DNA from: Alteromonas oceanisediminis
Lineage (GTDB): Bacteria; Pseudomonadota; Gammaproteobacteria; Enterobacterales; Alteromonadaceae
Direction of reading: 5' to 3'
DNA length: 64,000 nt
Assembly (NCBI RefSeq): GCF_018474025.1
Contig: NZ_JAHCTA010000003.1
Location: forward strand, 391,875 to 455,874
Below the pieces are notes generated by a model, which was not told the origin of the DNA, did no database searches, and was given only the letters and a program-made list of their open reading frames with translations. Positions 37,669-46,206 of this stretch are shown piece after piece. The translations under genes and the position numbers were made by a program. Every line of letters starts with the position of its first letter. Position 1 is the stretch's first letter.

Positions 37669-38958
37669 CTATTTTTGCTGTTCGCGTGCAATCGCCCGAT
37701 GTGCAATATCATTGCGGTAAAAGACACCATCCCACCGGATCGGCTTAAGCAGCGTGTACGCATTTTTCTGCGCTTGCGTGACTGAATCACCCAGCGCTGT
37801 GGCGCACAACACTCGCCCGCCAGACGTAACAATCTGACCATCAAGTGATGCAGTTCCTGCATGGAACACTTTCCCTGCTTGCCGTGCTGCATCATCTAAT
37901 CCACTGATCGGCAGGCCTTTTTCATAACTGCCCGGATAACCGCCTGCGGCCAGTACAACGCCAACAGCACACTGATCTGAGAACGAGATGGGTTTTCCTG
38001 CTAACTGTTTCTCACAAGCTGCCATGCACAGTGCGACCAAATCTGACTCCAAACGTAGCATAATCGGCTGGGTTTCTGGATCACCAAAGCGACAATTGTA
38101 TTCGATCACTTTGGGCGTGCCGTCAGGCATAATCATCAACCCGGCATACAAAAACCCAGTGTACTCGTTACCTTCATCGCGCATGCCTTTCACGGTAGGA
38201 TTAATGACTTCCTGCATAATGCGCTGATGTATTTCGTTAGTCACCACAGGCGCTGGCGAATAAGCCCCCATGCCGCCTGTGTTAGGACCAGTATCGCCGT
38301 CGCCAACGCGTTTATGATCCTGACTGGTGGCAAAAGGCAATACGTTTTCACCGTCGACCATGACGATGAACGAGGCTTCCTCGCCGTCCAGAAACTCTTC
38401 GATAACAACGCGGCTGCCAGCGTCACCAAACGCGTTACCTGCCAGCATGTCGCGAACAGCGTCGTTAGCTTCTTCCTCTGTCATGGCCACAATGACGCCT
38501 TTGCCGGCAGCAAGACCATCAGCTTTGACCACAATCGGCGCACCATGCTTTTGAATATATGCCAGCGCAGGCTCAACCTCAGTGAACACATCGTAAAACG
38601 CCGTAGGTATGGCATGACGTGCGAGAAAATCCTTTGTAAAGGCCTTTGACCCTTCAAGTTGCGCCGCGGCTTGGGTTGGACCAAAGATCATAAGCCCCTG
38701 TTCTCGGAAAGCATCAACAACCCCGATCACCAAGGGAGCTTCTGGCCCAACGATGGTTAAGTCAATATGGTTTTCTTGGGCGAATGATAACAACGCATCG
38801 ACATCAGTTACGTCAATGGCGACGTTTTCGACGTTGTCTTCCTGCGCAGACCCCGCATTTCCCGGTGCCACGTACACCTGATTGACTTGAACCGACTGTG
38901 CGGCTTTCCACGCGAGCGCGTGTTCACGACCGCCACTGCCAATAACCAATACTTTCAT
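37669..38958 (-). CDS. purD: Phosphoribosylamine-glycine ligase
   Basis: GAR synthetase, the second step of purine synthesis, joining glycine to phosphoribosylamine with ATP. The 429-aa product starts MKVLVIGSGGREHALAWK, the family hallmark, and contains the ATP-grasp domain (GLAAGKGVIVA near 150, EEFLDGEEAS near 187) and FRFGDPETQ-type block NCRFGDPETQPIMLRL. AGGAGAACAGA precedes ATG 38958. It follows purH by 24 bp, the usual purHD arrangement. Confidence 0.97.
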   Translation of the reverse strand: MKVLVIGSGGREHALAWKAAQSVQVNQVYVAPGNAGSAQEDNVENVAIDVTDVDALLSFAQENHIDLTIVGPEAPLVIGVVDAFREQGLMIFGPTQAAAQLEGSKAFTKDFLARHAIPTAFYDVFTEVEPALAYIQKHGAPIVVKADGLAAGKGVIVAMTEEEANDAVRDMLAGNAFGDAGSRVVIEEFLDGEEASFIVMVDGENVLPFATSQDHKRVGDGDTGPNTGGMGAYSPAPVVTNEIHQRIMQEVINPTVKGMRDEGNEYTGFLYAGLMIMPDGTPKVIEYNCRFGDPETQPIMLRLESDLVALCMAACEKQLAGKPISFSDQCAVGVVLAAGGYPGSYEKGLPISGLDDAARQAGKVFHAGTASLDGQIVTSGGRVLCATALGDSVTQAQKNAYTLLKPIRWDGVFYRNDIAHRAIAREQQK

Positions 38959-38982
38959 TCTGTTCTCCTCAACGCTTGTCAG

Positions 38983-40578
38983 TTAGTGACGGAAATGGCG
39001 CATACCGGTAAATACCATGGCAAGACCATGCTCATCCGCAGCCGCAATGACTTCGTCGTCACGCATCGAACCTCCCGGCTGAATAACCGCCGTAATTCCG
39101 GCAGCCGCAGCCGCATCGATGCCATCACGGAAGGGGAAAAATGCATCGGATGCCATAACAGCACCTTCCACTTGCAAATTCTCATCCGCTGCTTTTATTC
39201 CCGCAATTTTAGCCGAATAGACTCGGCTCATCTGGCCAGCACCAACGCCTATCGTCATGCCGTCACGGCAATAGACAATCGCGTTAGACTTCACATATTT
39301 GGCAACTTTCCACGTGAAAAGCAGGTCACGGAGTTGCTGCTCGGTGGGTTTCACTTTCGTCACCACTGTCAAATCTTCGGCTTCAACCATACCAAAATCG
39401 CGTTCCTGCACCAGCATGCCGCCATTCACACGTTTGAAGTCATATCCTTCCGTCAATTGACCTTGCCAGTCACCACACGCCAAAACGCGTACATTCTGCT
39501 TCTTAGCGCACACTGCCAAGGCTTCGTCGGTAACGGAGGGTGCGATAATAACTTCAACGAACTGGCGCGACACAATCGCGTCTGCCGTCTTTTCGTCGAG
39601 GGTTCGGTTGAAGGCAATGATGCCGCCAAATGCAGAGGTCGGGTCGGTTTTGTACGCACGATCATAAGCGCTTACAATGTCCTCTCCCAAAGCAACCCCA
39701 CAAGGGTTAGCATGCTTAACGATAACACAGGCCGGCTGTTCGAATTCTTTCACACACTCCAGCGCAGCATCCGTATCAGCGATGTTGTTAAACGACAACG
39801 CCTTGCCTTGCAATTGCTTTGCTGTCGCTACGGATGCTTCCTGAATAGTGTTTTCTACGTAAAACGCCGCGTCCTGATGCGCATTTTCACCATAACGTAG
39901 ATCTTGTTTTTTACGTAATTGTAAATTGAATGTTCGTGGGAATTCGCTATGCGCACAGTCTTCTGAATGCGCATGTTCAGCAGAGTGATCGAGGCGTGAA
40001 CCAAAGTAATTCGCAATCATTCCATCATATTCAGCGGTGTGTTCAAACGCTTTTACGGCTAGGTCAAACCGCACACTGTCAGACACCGCACCCTGATTAT
40101 TTTGCATCTGCATGATAACGCGTTGATAGTCATTGGCGTTGACGACTATGGTAACATCACGATGGTTTTTAGCCGCTGCACGCACCATGGTGGGTCCGCC
40201 AATATCAATATTTTCAATCGCGTCTTCGAGGCTGCAGTCAGGATCGGCAACGGTTTGCGCAAAGGGATACAAATTGACCACAACCAAATCAATCGCGCTA
40301 ATACCATTTTGCTGCATAACGTCTTCATCGACACCGCGGCGCGCTAAAATGCCGCCGTGTACCTTAGGGTGCAAGGTTTTCACTCGCCCCGCCATTATCT
40401 CTGAGTGACCCGTGTAATCGGAAACTTCAATCACTGGGATAGCGCTTTCAGCCAGCAGCTTGGCTGTGCCGCCAGTAGAAAGCAGTTCAACGCCCTGCTG
40501 ATGTAATGCTTGAGCAAATTCAATAATGCCGGTTTTGTCAGATACACTTAACAGTGCGCGTTTGATTGGATTAGCCAT
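38983..40578 (-). CDS. purH: Bifunctional AICAR formyltransferase / IMP cyclohydrolase
   Basis: Catalyses the last two steps of IMP synthesis. The 531-aa length matches E. coli (529). The N-terminal IMP cyclohydrolase domain begins [19 protein letters not shown] and contains STGGTAKLL. The C-terminal formyltransferase domain carries KHANPCGVA and the end [18 protein letters not shown] use ATG 40578, as the family start is [15 protein letters not shown]; the 16 codons upstream are not conserved. The start is preceded by a run of nine A residues and no recognisable Shine-Dalgarno sequence. The promoter must lie in the short gap after the fis terminator. Confidence 0.97.
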   Translation of the reverse strand: MANPIKRALLSVSDKTGIIEFAQALHQQGVELLSTGGTAKLLAESAIPVIEVSDYTGHSEIMAGRVKTLHPKVHGGILARRGVDEDVMQQNGISAIDLVVVNLYPFAQTVADPDCSLEDAIENIDIGGPTMVRAAAKNHRDVTIVVNANDYQRVIMQMQNNQGAVSDSVRFDLAVKAFEHTAEYDGMIANYFGSRLDHSAEHAHSEDCAHSEFPRTFNLQLRKKQDLRYGENAHQDAAFYVENTIQEASVATAKQLQGKALSFNNIADTDAALECVKEFEQPACVIVKHANPCGVALGEDIVSAYDRAYKTDPTSAFGGIIAFNRTLDEKTADAIVSRQFVEVIIAPSVTDEALAVCAKKQNVRVLACGDWQGQLTEGYDFKRVNGGMLVQERDFGMVEAEDLTVVTKVKPTEQQLRDLLFTWKVAKYVKSNAIVYCRDGMTIGVGAGQMSRVYSAKIAGIKAADENLQVEGAVMASDAFFPFRDGIDAAAAAGITAVIQPGGSMRDDEVIAAADEHGLAMVFTGMRHFRH

Positions 40579-40604
40579 ATTTTTTTTTGATACCGTTGTA
40601 CGTG

Positions 40605-40616
40605 CGCGGAAACGCG
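40605..40616. repeat. Small inverted repeat in purH leader
   Basis: CGCGGAAACGCG (4-bp arms, GAAA loop) lies 26 bp upstream of the purH ATG. It does not match the PurR operator consensus well. A GAAA tetraloop RNA hairpin in the leader is possible. Confidence 0.25.
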
Positions 40617-40627
40617 ATTCTAGCAAA

Positions 40628-40657
40628 CAAAAAAAGCACCCGCGGGTGCTTTTTTTA
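40628..40657 (-). terminator. Intrinsic terminator of dusB-fis (symmetric)
   Basis: A perfect AGCACCCGCGGGTGCT palindrome is flanked by A-runs on the left and T-runs on the right, so it can terminate in either direction. It lies just after the fis stop and before purH on the same strand, separating the two units. Confidence 0.9.
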
Positions 40658-40668
40658 AGATTGTAAAC

Positions 40669-40962
40669 TTAGTTCATGCCGTATTGCTTGAGCTTCTTGC
40701 GCAGCGTACCGCGGTTGATGCCCATGAGAATTGATGCGCGCGTTTGATTGCCGCGAGTATATTTCATAACTTCTTCTAGTAATGGCGCTTCCAGTTCAGC
40801 TAAGACTAACTCGTATAGATTATCGATGTCGTTGTTGTTCAGCTCTTTTAGGTATTTTGCTACCGCTTGCTTGACTGAATCACGAAGTGGCTTTTGAGCC
40901 AATGTTTGTGAAGGCGTCGTCACCGTCGTGGTGAAAGGAGAAGTTACTGTTTGATCGAACAT
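40669..40962 (-). CDS. fis: DNA-binding protein Fis
   Basis: A 97-aa nucleoid protein and growth-phase regulator that bends DNA at rRNA promoters, recombination sites and oriC. The C-terminal helix-turn-helix [25 protein letters not shown] is almost identical to E. coli Fis (98 aa). The N-terminal beta-hairpin region contains the usual [13 protein letters not shown]. It lies 29 bp after dusB, the conserved dusB-fis operon, and is followed by an intrinsic terminator. Confidence 0.97.
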   Translation of the reverse strand: MFDQTVTSPFTTTVTTPSQTLAQKPLRDSVKQAVAKYLKELNNNDIDNLYELVLAELEAPLLEEVMKYTRGNQTRASILMGINRGTLRKKLKQYGMN

Positions 40963-40991
40963 ATACTACCTGCTCAGTTAAAGGATTAAAT

Positions 40992-42020
40992 CTACGCTGC
41001 GGAAGAAACACATGTGCTTCGCAGCTTGTCAAAAAAACACTCTATCGCTTCCAATTGCGCCTCTACACTCTCTAATCCATTAAATTCAGACCGAAATCTG
41101 CGTTCGGTATCGCGCGACGCCATATACCACCCCACATGCTTGCGGGCGATCCTGACACCACTAATACCCGGATAAAAAGCATGCACATTTTGAATATGTG
41201 CACGCATCACACAATGTTGCTCTTCGATACTGGGCATTCTAGGAGCAGCGCCAGTGTCAAAGTGTTCGATAATCTGCTGGAAAATCCATGGATTACCTTG
41301 AGCACCTCGCCCGATCATAACGCCATCTGCCCCCGTTTCTCGCATGACAAAAGCCGCTTTTTCTGCGCTGGTGATATCACCATTGGCGATGACAGGAATA
41401 GACACAGCCTGCTTAATTGCCGCAATCGTGTCGTATTCAGCATGGCCTTTGTACATACACGCTTTTGTACGGCCATGCACCGCAAGCGACTGAATGCCTG
41501 CATCTTGTGCGATTTTGGCAATCTCTACCCCATTGCGGTTTTCCGTATTCCAACCCGTGCGAATTTTAAGCGTGACAGGTACGTCTACAGCCGCAACGAC
41601 AGCATCAACAATCTCTTTCACTAGTGGAGGAAACTGCAATAGCGCTGAACCGGCCAGCTTTTTATTCACTTTCTTGGCGGGGCATCCCATATTAATGTCA
41701 ATGACTTGAGCGCCATTCTTGACGTTAAATCGAGCAGCTTGTGCCATAAGTTCAGGTTCAGAACCCGCTATCTGCACGGAGCGAATGCCAACTTCACCGG
41801 TGTGATCCATGCGCTTCTGTGACTTTTCTGAACGCCAAACGTCGGGATTACTCGACAACATTTCAGACACAACAAGCCCAGCGCCCATGCTTTTACACAT
41901 TTGCCTGAAAGGTCTATCCGTCACGCCAGCCATGGGCGCCAGCATCACATTGTTGGATAATGTGTGAGGCCCAATGGTGAGTTTTTTTAGTAACGAATAG
42001 CTCAAAAAGTAACCTTCCAT
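40992..42020 (-). CDS. dusB: tRNA-dihydrouridine synthase B
   Basis: Flavin enzyme that reduces specific uridines in the tRNA D-loop. It has a TIM-barrel start LAPMAGVTDRPFRQM near 28-42, the catalytic Cys in NMGCPAKKVNKKLAGSALL, and the FMN phosphate site GVMIGRGAQGNPWIF. The 342-aa length assumes ATG 42020, which has no good ribosome-binding site. TTG 42005 has GGAAGG 9 nt upstream and would give 337 aa; that start is plausible because the first residues MEGYFL are not part of the family core. First gene of dusB-fis. Confidence 0.95.
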   Translation of the reverse strand: MEGYFLSYSLLKKLTIGPHTLSNNVMLAPMAGVTDRPFRQMCKSMGAGLVVSEMLSSNPDVWRSEKSQKRMDHTGEVGIRSVQIAGSEPELMAQAARFNVKNGAQVIDINMGCPAKKVNKKLAGSALLQFPPLVKEIVDAVVAAVDVPVTLKIRTGWNTENRNGVEIAKIAQDAGIQSLAVHGRTKACMYKGHAEYDTIAAIKQAVSIPVIANGDITSAEKAAFVMRETGADGVMIGRGAQGNPWIFQQIIEHFDTGAAPRMPSIEEQHCVMRAHIQNVHAFYPGISGVRIARKHVGWYMASRDTERRFRSEFNGLESVEAQLEAIECFFDKLRSTCVSSAA

Positions 42021-42035
42021 TTCAAAGAGAGGCGC

Positions 42036-42063
42036 ATTTTACGGATTTCTTCGCAAATGAAAA
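42036..42063 (-). promoter_or_regulatory. Candidate dusB-fis promoter with GC-rich discriminator
   Basis: On the minus strand TTTTCA and TAAAAT are separated by 16 bp, and GCGCCTC follows the -10 hexamer directly. A GC-rich discriminator is the known feature of the stringently controlled E. coli dusB-fis promoter. The -35 match is weak (4 of 6). Confidence 0.45.
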
Positions 42064-42136
42064 GGCTATTTTTTGCACAATAATTGATGCTAGGGGCTTG
42101 ACAAGCCTACTGTGGTCTGACCAAACCGATTGACGA

Positions 42137-43015
42137 TTAGCGCCGAGTACCGCTGACCCGCGCCCAGTCGCCGTGGATCTTTGCAGGCGCCAAGTCAAAA
42201 TCAGCAGCATAAGCAGCTTCGATTTTTTCGACCTGCTCAGCAAGAATGCCCGACAGTACTAACTTTCCCCCTGGCTGGCAGTACGCGGTAATGACCTCGC
42301 GAAGCGCAAGCAAAGGACCCGATAAAATATTAGCGACCACGACATCAGCTTGAACTTGAGGTTGATGCTCAGGAAGATACACATCAAACTGGCTATCCAC
42401 GCCATTTCGTTGTGCATTGTCTTTGGTTGCCAATAGCGCTTGAGGGTCAATATCGATGCCCACACAATGTTTTGCACCGAGTTTCAGCGCGGCAACGCCT
42501 AAGATGCCTGATCCGCAACCGAAATCGACAACCTGTGCGTCGTTCAGCGTCAAACCGTCGAGCCACTCCAAGCACAAAGCGGTGGTCGGGTGCGTACCGG
42601 TACCAAAAGCCAAACCTGGATCCAGCATCACGTTCACCGCATCGGGATACGGTACATCACGCCAACTTGGGCATATCCACAGTCGCTGACCAAATTGCAT
42701 GGGATGAAAACTGTCCATCCACTCGCGGATCCAGTCTTTGTCTTCAAGCTGCTCCGTTTTAATTTTGTCGCTACTTGCAAGTAACCCTGAGGAGTGCAAT
42801 TGGCTAACCAGTGCCTCCATATCGTGGTCGGCATCATATAAACCAATAATCCGCGTATCCGGCCACAGCAAAACTTCACCCGGCTTTGGCTCATAGGTAG
42901 GAGTATCTTTCGCATCCAAAAATGTCACGGCTTGTGCTTCCTGCATTTCAAGCCAGTCACCAATAGCGTTTGCGCGCTCAGGGTGCGTATCAATAATCAA
43001 TTGTAACCAAGCCAT
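42137..43015 (-). CDS. prmA: Ribosomal protein L11 methyltransferase
   Basis: A 292-aa AdoMet-dependent enzyme that trimethylates ribosomal protein L11. Its N-terminal substrate-binding domain begins [15 protein letters not shown]. The Rossmann-type methyltransferase domain has motif [21 protein letters not shown] near 162-181 and [14 protein letters not shown] before it, both PrmA hallmarks. AGAGAAAG precedes ATG 43015. It lies upstream of dusB by 116 bp on the same strand, a common gammaproteobacterial order. Confidence 0.96.
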   Translation of the reverse strand: MAWLQLIIDTHPERANAIGDWLEMQEAQAVTFLDAKDTPTYEPKPGEVLLWPDTRIIGLYDADHDMEALVSQLHSSGLLASSDKIKTEQLEDKDWIREWMDSFHPMQFGQRLWICPSWRDVPYPDAVNVMLDPGLAFGTGTHPTTALCLEWLDGLTLNDAQVVDFGCGSGILGVAALKLGAKHCVGIDIDPQALLATKDNAQRNGVDSQFDVYLPEHQPQVQADVVVANILSGPLLALREVITAYCQPGGKLVLSGILAEQVEKIEAAYAADFDLAPAKIHGDWARVSGTRR

Positions 43016-43083
43016 ATCTTTCTCTTTTGCTAAGCAGTGCTCTATAATATCAAAAATATCCTAACCTTTGCGTTAGTTTACCG

Positions 43084-43125
43084 GCTCGCGCTAATGGGCT
43101 CGTACTAATGGACTCACGCTAACGA
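43084..43125. repeat. Three 14-bp tandem repeats upstream of a solute-binding protein gene
   Basis: Units at 43084-43097 (GCTCGCGCTAATGG), 43098-43111 (GCTCGTACTAATGG) and 43112-43125 (ACTCACGCTAACGA) follow each other without gaps. Unit two differs from unit one at two positions; unit three is more diverged. The array ends 5 bp before the ribosome-binding site of the gene at 43142. Confidence 0.8.
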
Positions 43126-43141
43126 ACAAAGGAGTCGCCGT

Positions 43142-43930
43142 TTGACCCGCGCAATACGCCAGTATGTCGTCCTTTATATTTTGTTATTTTTTGCCGTTGC
43201 TGCGACGCCTGCTTTCGCTAGTCGCCCCATGACTATCGACGTTGCCGTAGGTTACAACAAGCCGCCATATATTATCAGCGATGAAGACAGCGGTTTTGAG
43301 CTAAGTCTGGTCGAATCCATTTTCAACCAGCAAGGGTATGCTGTGCAGTGGGTTTACGTACCCATTGGGCGAACATCATTGTTGCTGCTGGCTGGTCAGG
43401 TGGATGTTGGACTCACCTTGAACCACCGGCATGGGATCAATCCCTCGTGGCTGAGCGAGCCCTATATCACCTACCAAAACGTTGCGGTTTCATTACAATC
43501 TCGGCAAATAAATATCGAAGGGATCAGCGATTTAGAGCGCTATTCGGTGGTTGCATTCCAGTCTGCAAGCACGTTATTAGGCGACGAGTACGCCCTTGCG
43601 GCAAGCCAACGAAAAGACTACTTAGAACTGCCCGAGCAGGAGAATCAAGTCAACCTGCTCTTAAAAGGAAGCGTGGATGTGGCTGTGATGGATATCAATA
43701 TTTTCAATCACTTTAAAACACATGCACCTTCGCCATTGCAGCAGAAAAGGGTGGTGATCCACCCGATATTTCCACCCAGCATCTACCGCGCGGGAATACG
43801 TGACACAAAACTGCGAGATGCATTTAACCAAGGTTTGCGTCACGTGATTCAGGATGGCACTTATGAACGTTTGCTCGAACAGTTCAATCTTACCAGCAAA
43901 CTCTTTTTGATTGAGCCGGAAGCTGAGTAA
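43142..43930 (+). CDS. Periplasmic amino-acid-binding-like protein (SBP family 3)
   Basis: A 262-aa exported protein with signal peptide (about 1-26, ATPAFASRP) and a type II periplasmic binding fold: VGYNKPPYIISDEDSGFELSLV opens domain one, and the hinge LLKGSVDVAVMDINIF is typical. Single genes of this kind without an adjacent permease are frequent in marine Alteromonadales, and the binding partner is unknown. The start is TTG 43142, convincing because AAAGGAG lies 7 nt upstream and no in-frame ATG occurs before the mature protein. A 14-bp tandem repeat precedes it. The gene is convergent with the S10 peptidase. Confidence 0.8.
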   Translation: MTRAIRQYVVLYILLFFAVAATPAFASRPMTIDVAVGYNKPPYIISDEDSGFELSLVESIFNQQGYAVQWVYVPIGRTSLLLLAGQVDVGLTLNHRHGINPSWLSEPYITYQNVAVSLQSRQINIEGISDLERYSVVAFQSASTLLGDEYALAASQRKDYLELPEQENQVNLLLKGSVDVAVMDINIFNHFKTHAPSPLQQKRVVIHPIFPPSIYRAGIRDTKLRDAFNQGLRHVIQDGTYERLLEQFNLTSKLFLIEPEAE

Positions 43931-43957
43931 TAACGCTCCGGCGTACACTGTTATCAA

Positions 43958-45472
43958 CTAACGCGTTAAGAAAGCCCGCATATCATCAATTAGTGCATCC
44001 ATAGACGGTTGATGGATGTACATCATATGCCCTGCTTGATAGTACTTCATGTCCACCCGATCGCGATCGATGCCATGATGATTCATGGAGTGTTCCGTGG
44101 CGAAAAAGGGCGTGGCGAGATCGTAATAGCCATTTGCGACAAAAATACGGAAATCTTTATTTTGACGCATCGCTTTAGCCAAAATTGGCGTGACATTGAG
44201 GAAGCCCTGACTGCGTGCAGAGTTGCCATATAACCAATTCCAGCCGCTAAAAACCTCACCTGATAGCACGTGATAACGCGCATCGCGTTGCACGTCGAGA
44301 TCGCTGGCAAAATAGCTCTGAATAGCTGCAGTGTAAGCACCGTCTATTGCATAGGCTGAAGGATCTGCTTCAAACCGATTGCTGACAATGCTCGCATCCT
44401 CGCCCAAATAACGGCTATCGAGCCGCCCCACCACTTCTCCGCGATCTCGCAGTAATTCTTTCATAAACAAAAATTCATCGACGCGTAAATCCGATTGCTG
44501 CAAATACTGTTTTCGCAAACCGGTAAACTGATGCAATTGCTCAATAACGTGCTGACGCTCGCTTTCAGCCATCAGCGAGCCTTTGATTAAAGCGGTGGCG
44601 TAATCTTCAAGTGAGAATTCTCTGACGGCGTCAATAAAACCTTCAAAACTAGACCACTGGGATTTATCCGGCACGACATCGTGATACCACGCTGTGGCTG
44701 CATAGGTCGGCAGAAACGTCACGTACGGTAGGTCATTTCCGTCGGTGAAATCTCCGGCTTGGAAATCAAGAATGGATGAAATTAGCAAAACGCCGTTTAA
44801 GTCAATCGACCCCCATCCTTCTTGAAGACTTTTCACCATCGCTGCGGCACGTGTTGTCCCATAGCTTTCCCCGGCGAGATACTTTGGTGAGTTCCAGCGC
44901 TGATGGCGAGTAATGAATAAACGCACGAATTCCGCCAAACTGTCAGCATCTTCGCGCACCCCCCAAAAGGTTTTCGCCTCGGTCTCCCCTAGCGCAGTAG
45001 AGTAACCCGTGCCGACCGGATCGATGAAGACCATATCGGCGATATCAATCAGGCTACCGGGATTATCGATGACAGAGAAAGGCGCTGCGCCAACCCGCTC
45101 CGCGTCGCTGGGTAACTTGACGCGTTTGGGGCCAAACACTCCCATGTGTAACCAAACACTGGACGAACCCGGCCCGCCGTTAAAGATAAACAAAATGGGC
45201 CGTTCGTTAGGCTGGTCAACGCCTTCTCGAAAATACGCCGTGCTAAAAATACTTGCCGTCGGTTTGTCGTCTTTGTCGGTTAAGTGTGTATCGCCAGCCT
45301 CAACGCGATACGACACCATCGCGCCATTAATACGCGCTTGGTGGGTTGTCTTGGCTATTACAGGAGGCGCTATGGACGGCGATGATTCATGGGTGGTGGA
45401 TTCGGCAGGCGTTGAAGCAACAACCGGCACACTCGCGAATACAATCCAGCAGGCGATCAAAAAGCGTAACAT
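43958..45472 (-). CDS. Secreted S10-family serine carboxypeptidase-like protein
   Basis: A 504-aa alpha/beta-hydrolase exported by a signal peptide (about 1-20, ASVPVVASTP). Conserved S10 features: FIFNGGPGSSSVWLHMG (oxyanion loop), nucleophile Ser in YLAGESYGTTRAAAM near 203, Asp in VANGYYDLATPF, and His in YYQAGHMMYIHQPS. It should remove C-terminal residues from peptides in the periplasm or outside. ATG 45472 is chosen over 45481 because AGGA lies 9 nt before it. It is a single gene. Confidence 0.9.
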   Translation of the reverse strand: MLRFLIACWIVFASVPVVASTPAESTTHESSPSIAPPVIAKTTHQARINGAMVSYRVEAGDTHLTDKDDKPTASIFSTAYFREGVDQPNERPILFIFNGGPGSSSVWLHMGVFGPKRVKLPSDAERVGAAPFSVIDNPGSLIDIADMVFIDPVGTGYSTALGETEAKTFWGVREDADSLAEFVRLFITRHQRWNSPKYLAGESYGTTRAAAMVKSLQEGWGSIDLNGVLLISSILDFQAGDFTDGNDLPYVTFLPTYAATAWYHDVVPDKSQWSSFEGFIDAVREFSLEDYATALIKGSLMAESERQHVIEQLHQFTGLRKQYLQQSDLRVDEFLFMKELLRDRGEVVGRLDSRYLGEDASIVSNRFEADPSAYAIDGAYTAAIQSYFASDLDVQRDARYHVLSGEVFSGWNWLYGNSARSQGFLNVTPILAKAMRQNKDFRIFVANGYYDLATPFFATEHSMNHHGIDRDRVDMKYYQAGHMMYIHQPSMDALIDDMRAFLTR

Positions 45473-45561
45473 AATGAGCATTCCTAAGCGTTTAGCTATT
45501 TTTTTGTAGACTAGCGCGTTGCGCCCGATGATGAAACGCTGAATGGGCTGAGAAAACTAAC

Positions 45562-45580
45562 AAGCCGGCACAAGCCGGCT
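45562..45580 (-). terminator. Intrinsic terminator after the HiPIP gene
   Basis: AGCCGGC/GCCGGCT arms with a 4-nt loop lie 46 bp after the HiPIP stop. On the minus strand they are followed by TGTTAGTTTTC, a moderate T-tract. Confidence 0.65.
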
Positions 45581-45625
45581 TTAGCAAAAACATTAAGGCG
45601 CCTATGCACGCCTCATAACGCTAGA

Positions 45626-45919
45626 TTAACCTGGCTTTTTGACCCAGGCGCTACACCAGCCATCAGCGTTGACGGTTTTGCCGGGGAAAATTGCGCAAGG
45701 GCGCCATTGAGCACCCGCTTCGCCCTGAATGTACATACAATTGTCACAGTTTGCACCATCGACTGTCGACTCATGGGTGTACTGGAGCGCTTTTGCGGTC
45801 GCGTCATCAGTACTCAGCTGCTCTTGGGCGCTTGCCCGCAAAGCAACTCCGCCAAGGGTTAACCCGATCAGGCTGGTACCTGATATTTTCAAAAAATCTC
45901 GTCGATTAAATTGACTCAT
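45626..45919 (-). CDS. High-potential iron-sulfur protein (HiPIP)
   Basis: A 97-aa periplasmic electron carrier with one cubane [4Fe-4S] cluster. The Tat signal is RRDFLKISGTSLIGLTLGG (about 6-24) and is cut after ALRASAQ. The four cluster cysteines are Cys58 and Cys61 (CDNC), Cys75 and Cys89, in the spacing typical of HiPIPs. Export by Tat fits a protein folded with its cluster in the cytoplasm. HiPIPs donate electrons to photosynthetic reaction centres or terminal oxidases; no such genes lie here, so the partner is unknown. AAGGAG precedes ATG 45919. Upstream is a perfect 14-bp palindrome. Confidence 0.93.
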   Translation of the reverse strand: MSQFNRRDFLKISGTSLIGLTLGGVALRASAQEQLSTDDATAKALQYTHESTVDGANCDNCMYIQGEAGAQWRPCAIFPGKTVNADGWCSAWVKKPG

Positions 45920-45930
45920 GTAGCGCTCCT

Positions 45931-45944
45931 TGAGTGATCACTCA
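45931..45944. promoter_or_regulatory. 14-bp palindrome directly upstream of the HiPIP ribosome-binding site
   Basis: TGAGTGATCACTCA is a perfect palindrome placed just before AAGGAG of the HiPIP gene. It may be a repressor operator or fold in the mRNA next to the ribosome-binding site. The cognate regulator is unknown. Confidence 0.45.
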
Positions 45945-45987
45945 CATCGATTTGTAAATAAAAATGATTATTAATTACTAAACCCAC

Positions 45988-46018
45988 AAAACAACAAAGG
46001 CCCGCCAGTTGGCGAGCC
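45988..46018 (-). terminator. Intrinsic terminator of the CPXCG / flavin reductase / small membrane protein operon
   Basis: On the minus strand GGCTCGCC/GGCGGGCC form an 8-bp stem with one G-U pair and an AACT loop, then TTTGTTGTTTT. It lies about 55 bp after the stop of the 44-aa gene, which supports that small gene being the operon end. Confidence 0.75.
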
Positions 46019-46071
46019 CGTTTGAATCTTTTACCTTAGTGTACGCTTAACAGATCATCTCGCAACGACTT

Positions 46072-46206
46072 TCAACCACTGGCTTGATCTGTATCATCTT
46101 CCTCGCCACTGGCTTTCACAATTTTGAGCATAACGTAAACACAGACAAACACTAACAATGACACCAGCCCGCAGACCAGTAGCAATTGATCAAGGTTAGG
46201 TATCAT
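46072..46206 (-). CDS. Small single-span membrane protein, 44 aa
   Basis: A 44-codon frame read directly from the sequence. The product begins MIPNLDQLLLVCGLVSLLVF, with one membrane helix over about 8-27, and ends in a short acidic cytosolic tail KASGEEDDTDQASG. The ATG at 46206 overlaps the end of the flavin reductase gene, and GGAG lies 9 nt upstream, so translation coupling is likely. An intrinsic terminator follows. No family was recognised. Small membrane proteins like this often modulate a larger neighbour, which is inference here. Confidence 0.7.
   Translation of the reverse strand: MIPNLDQLLLVCGLVSLLVFVCVYVMLKIVKASGEEDDTDQASG

Noticed and set aside
38887..39900. 337-codon plus-strand frame across purD and purH
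   Set aside because: Antisense to two certain purine genes; length is a by-product of codon use, and no domain is visible.
40605..40616. CGCGGAAACGCG considered as a PurR operator for purH-purD
   Set aside because: It lacks the ACGCAAACGTTT core spacing of the PurR consensus.
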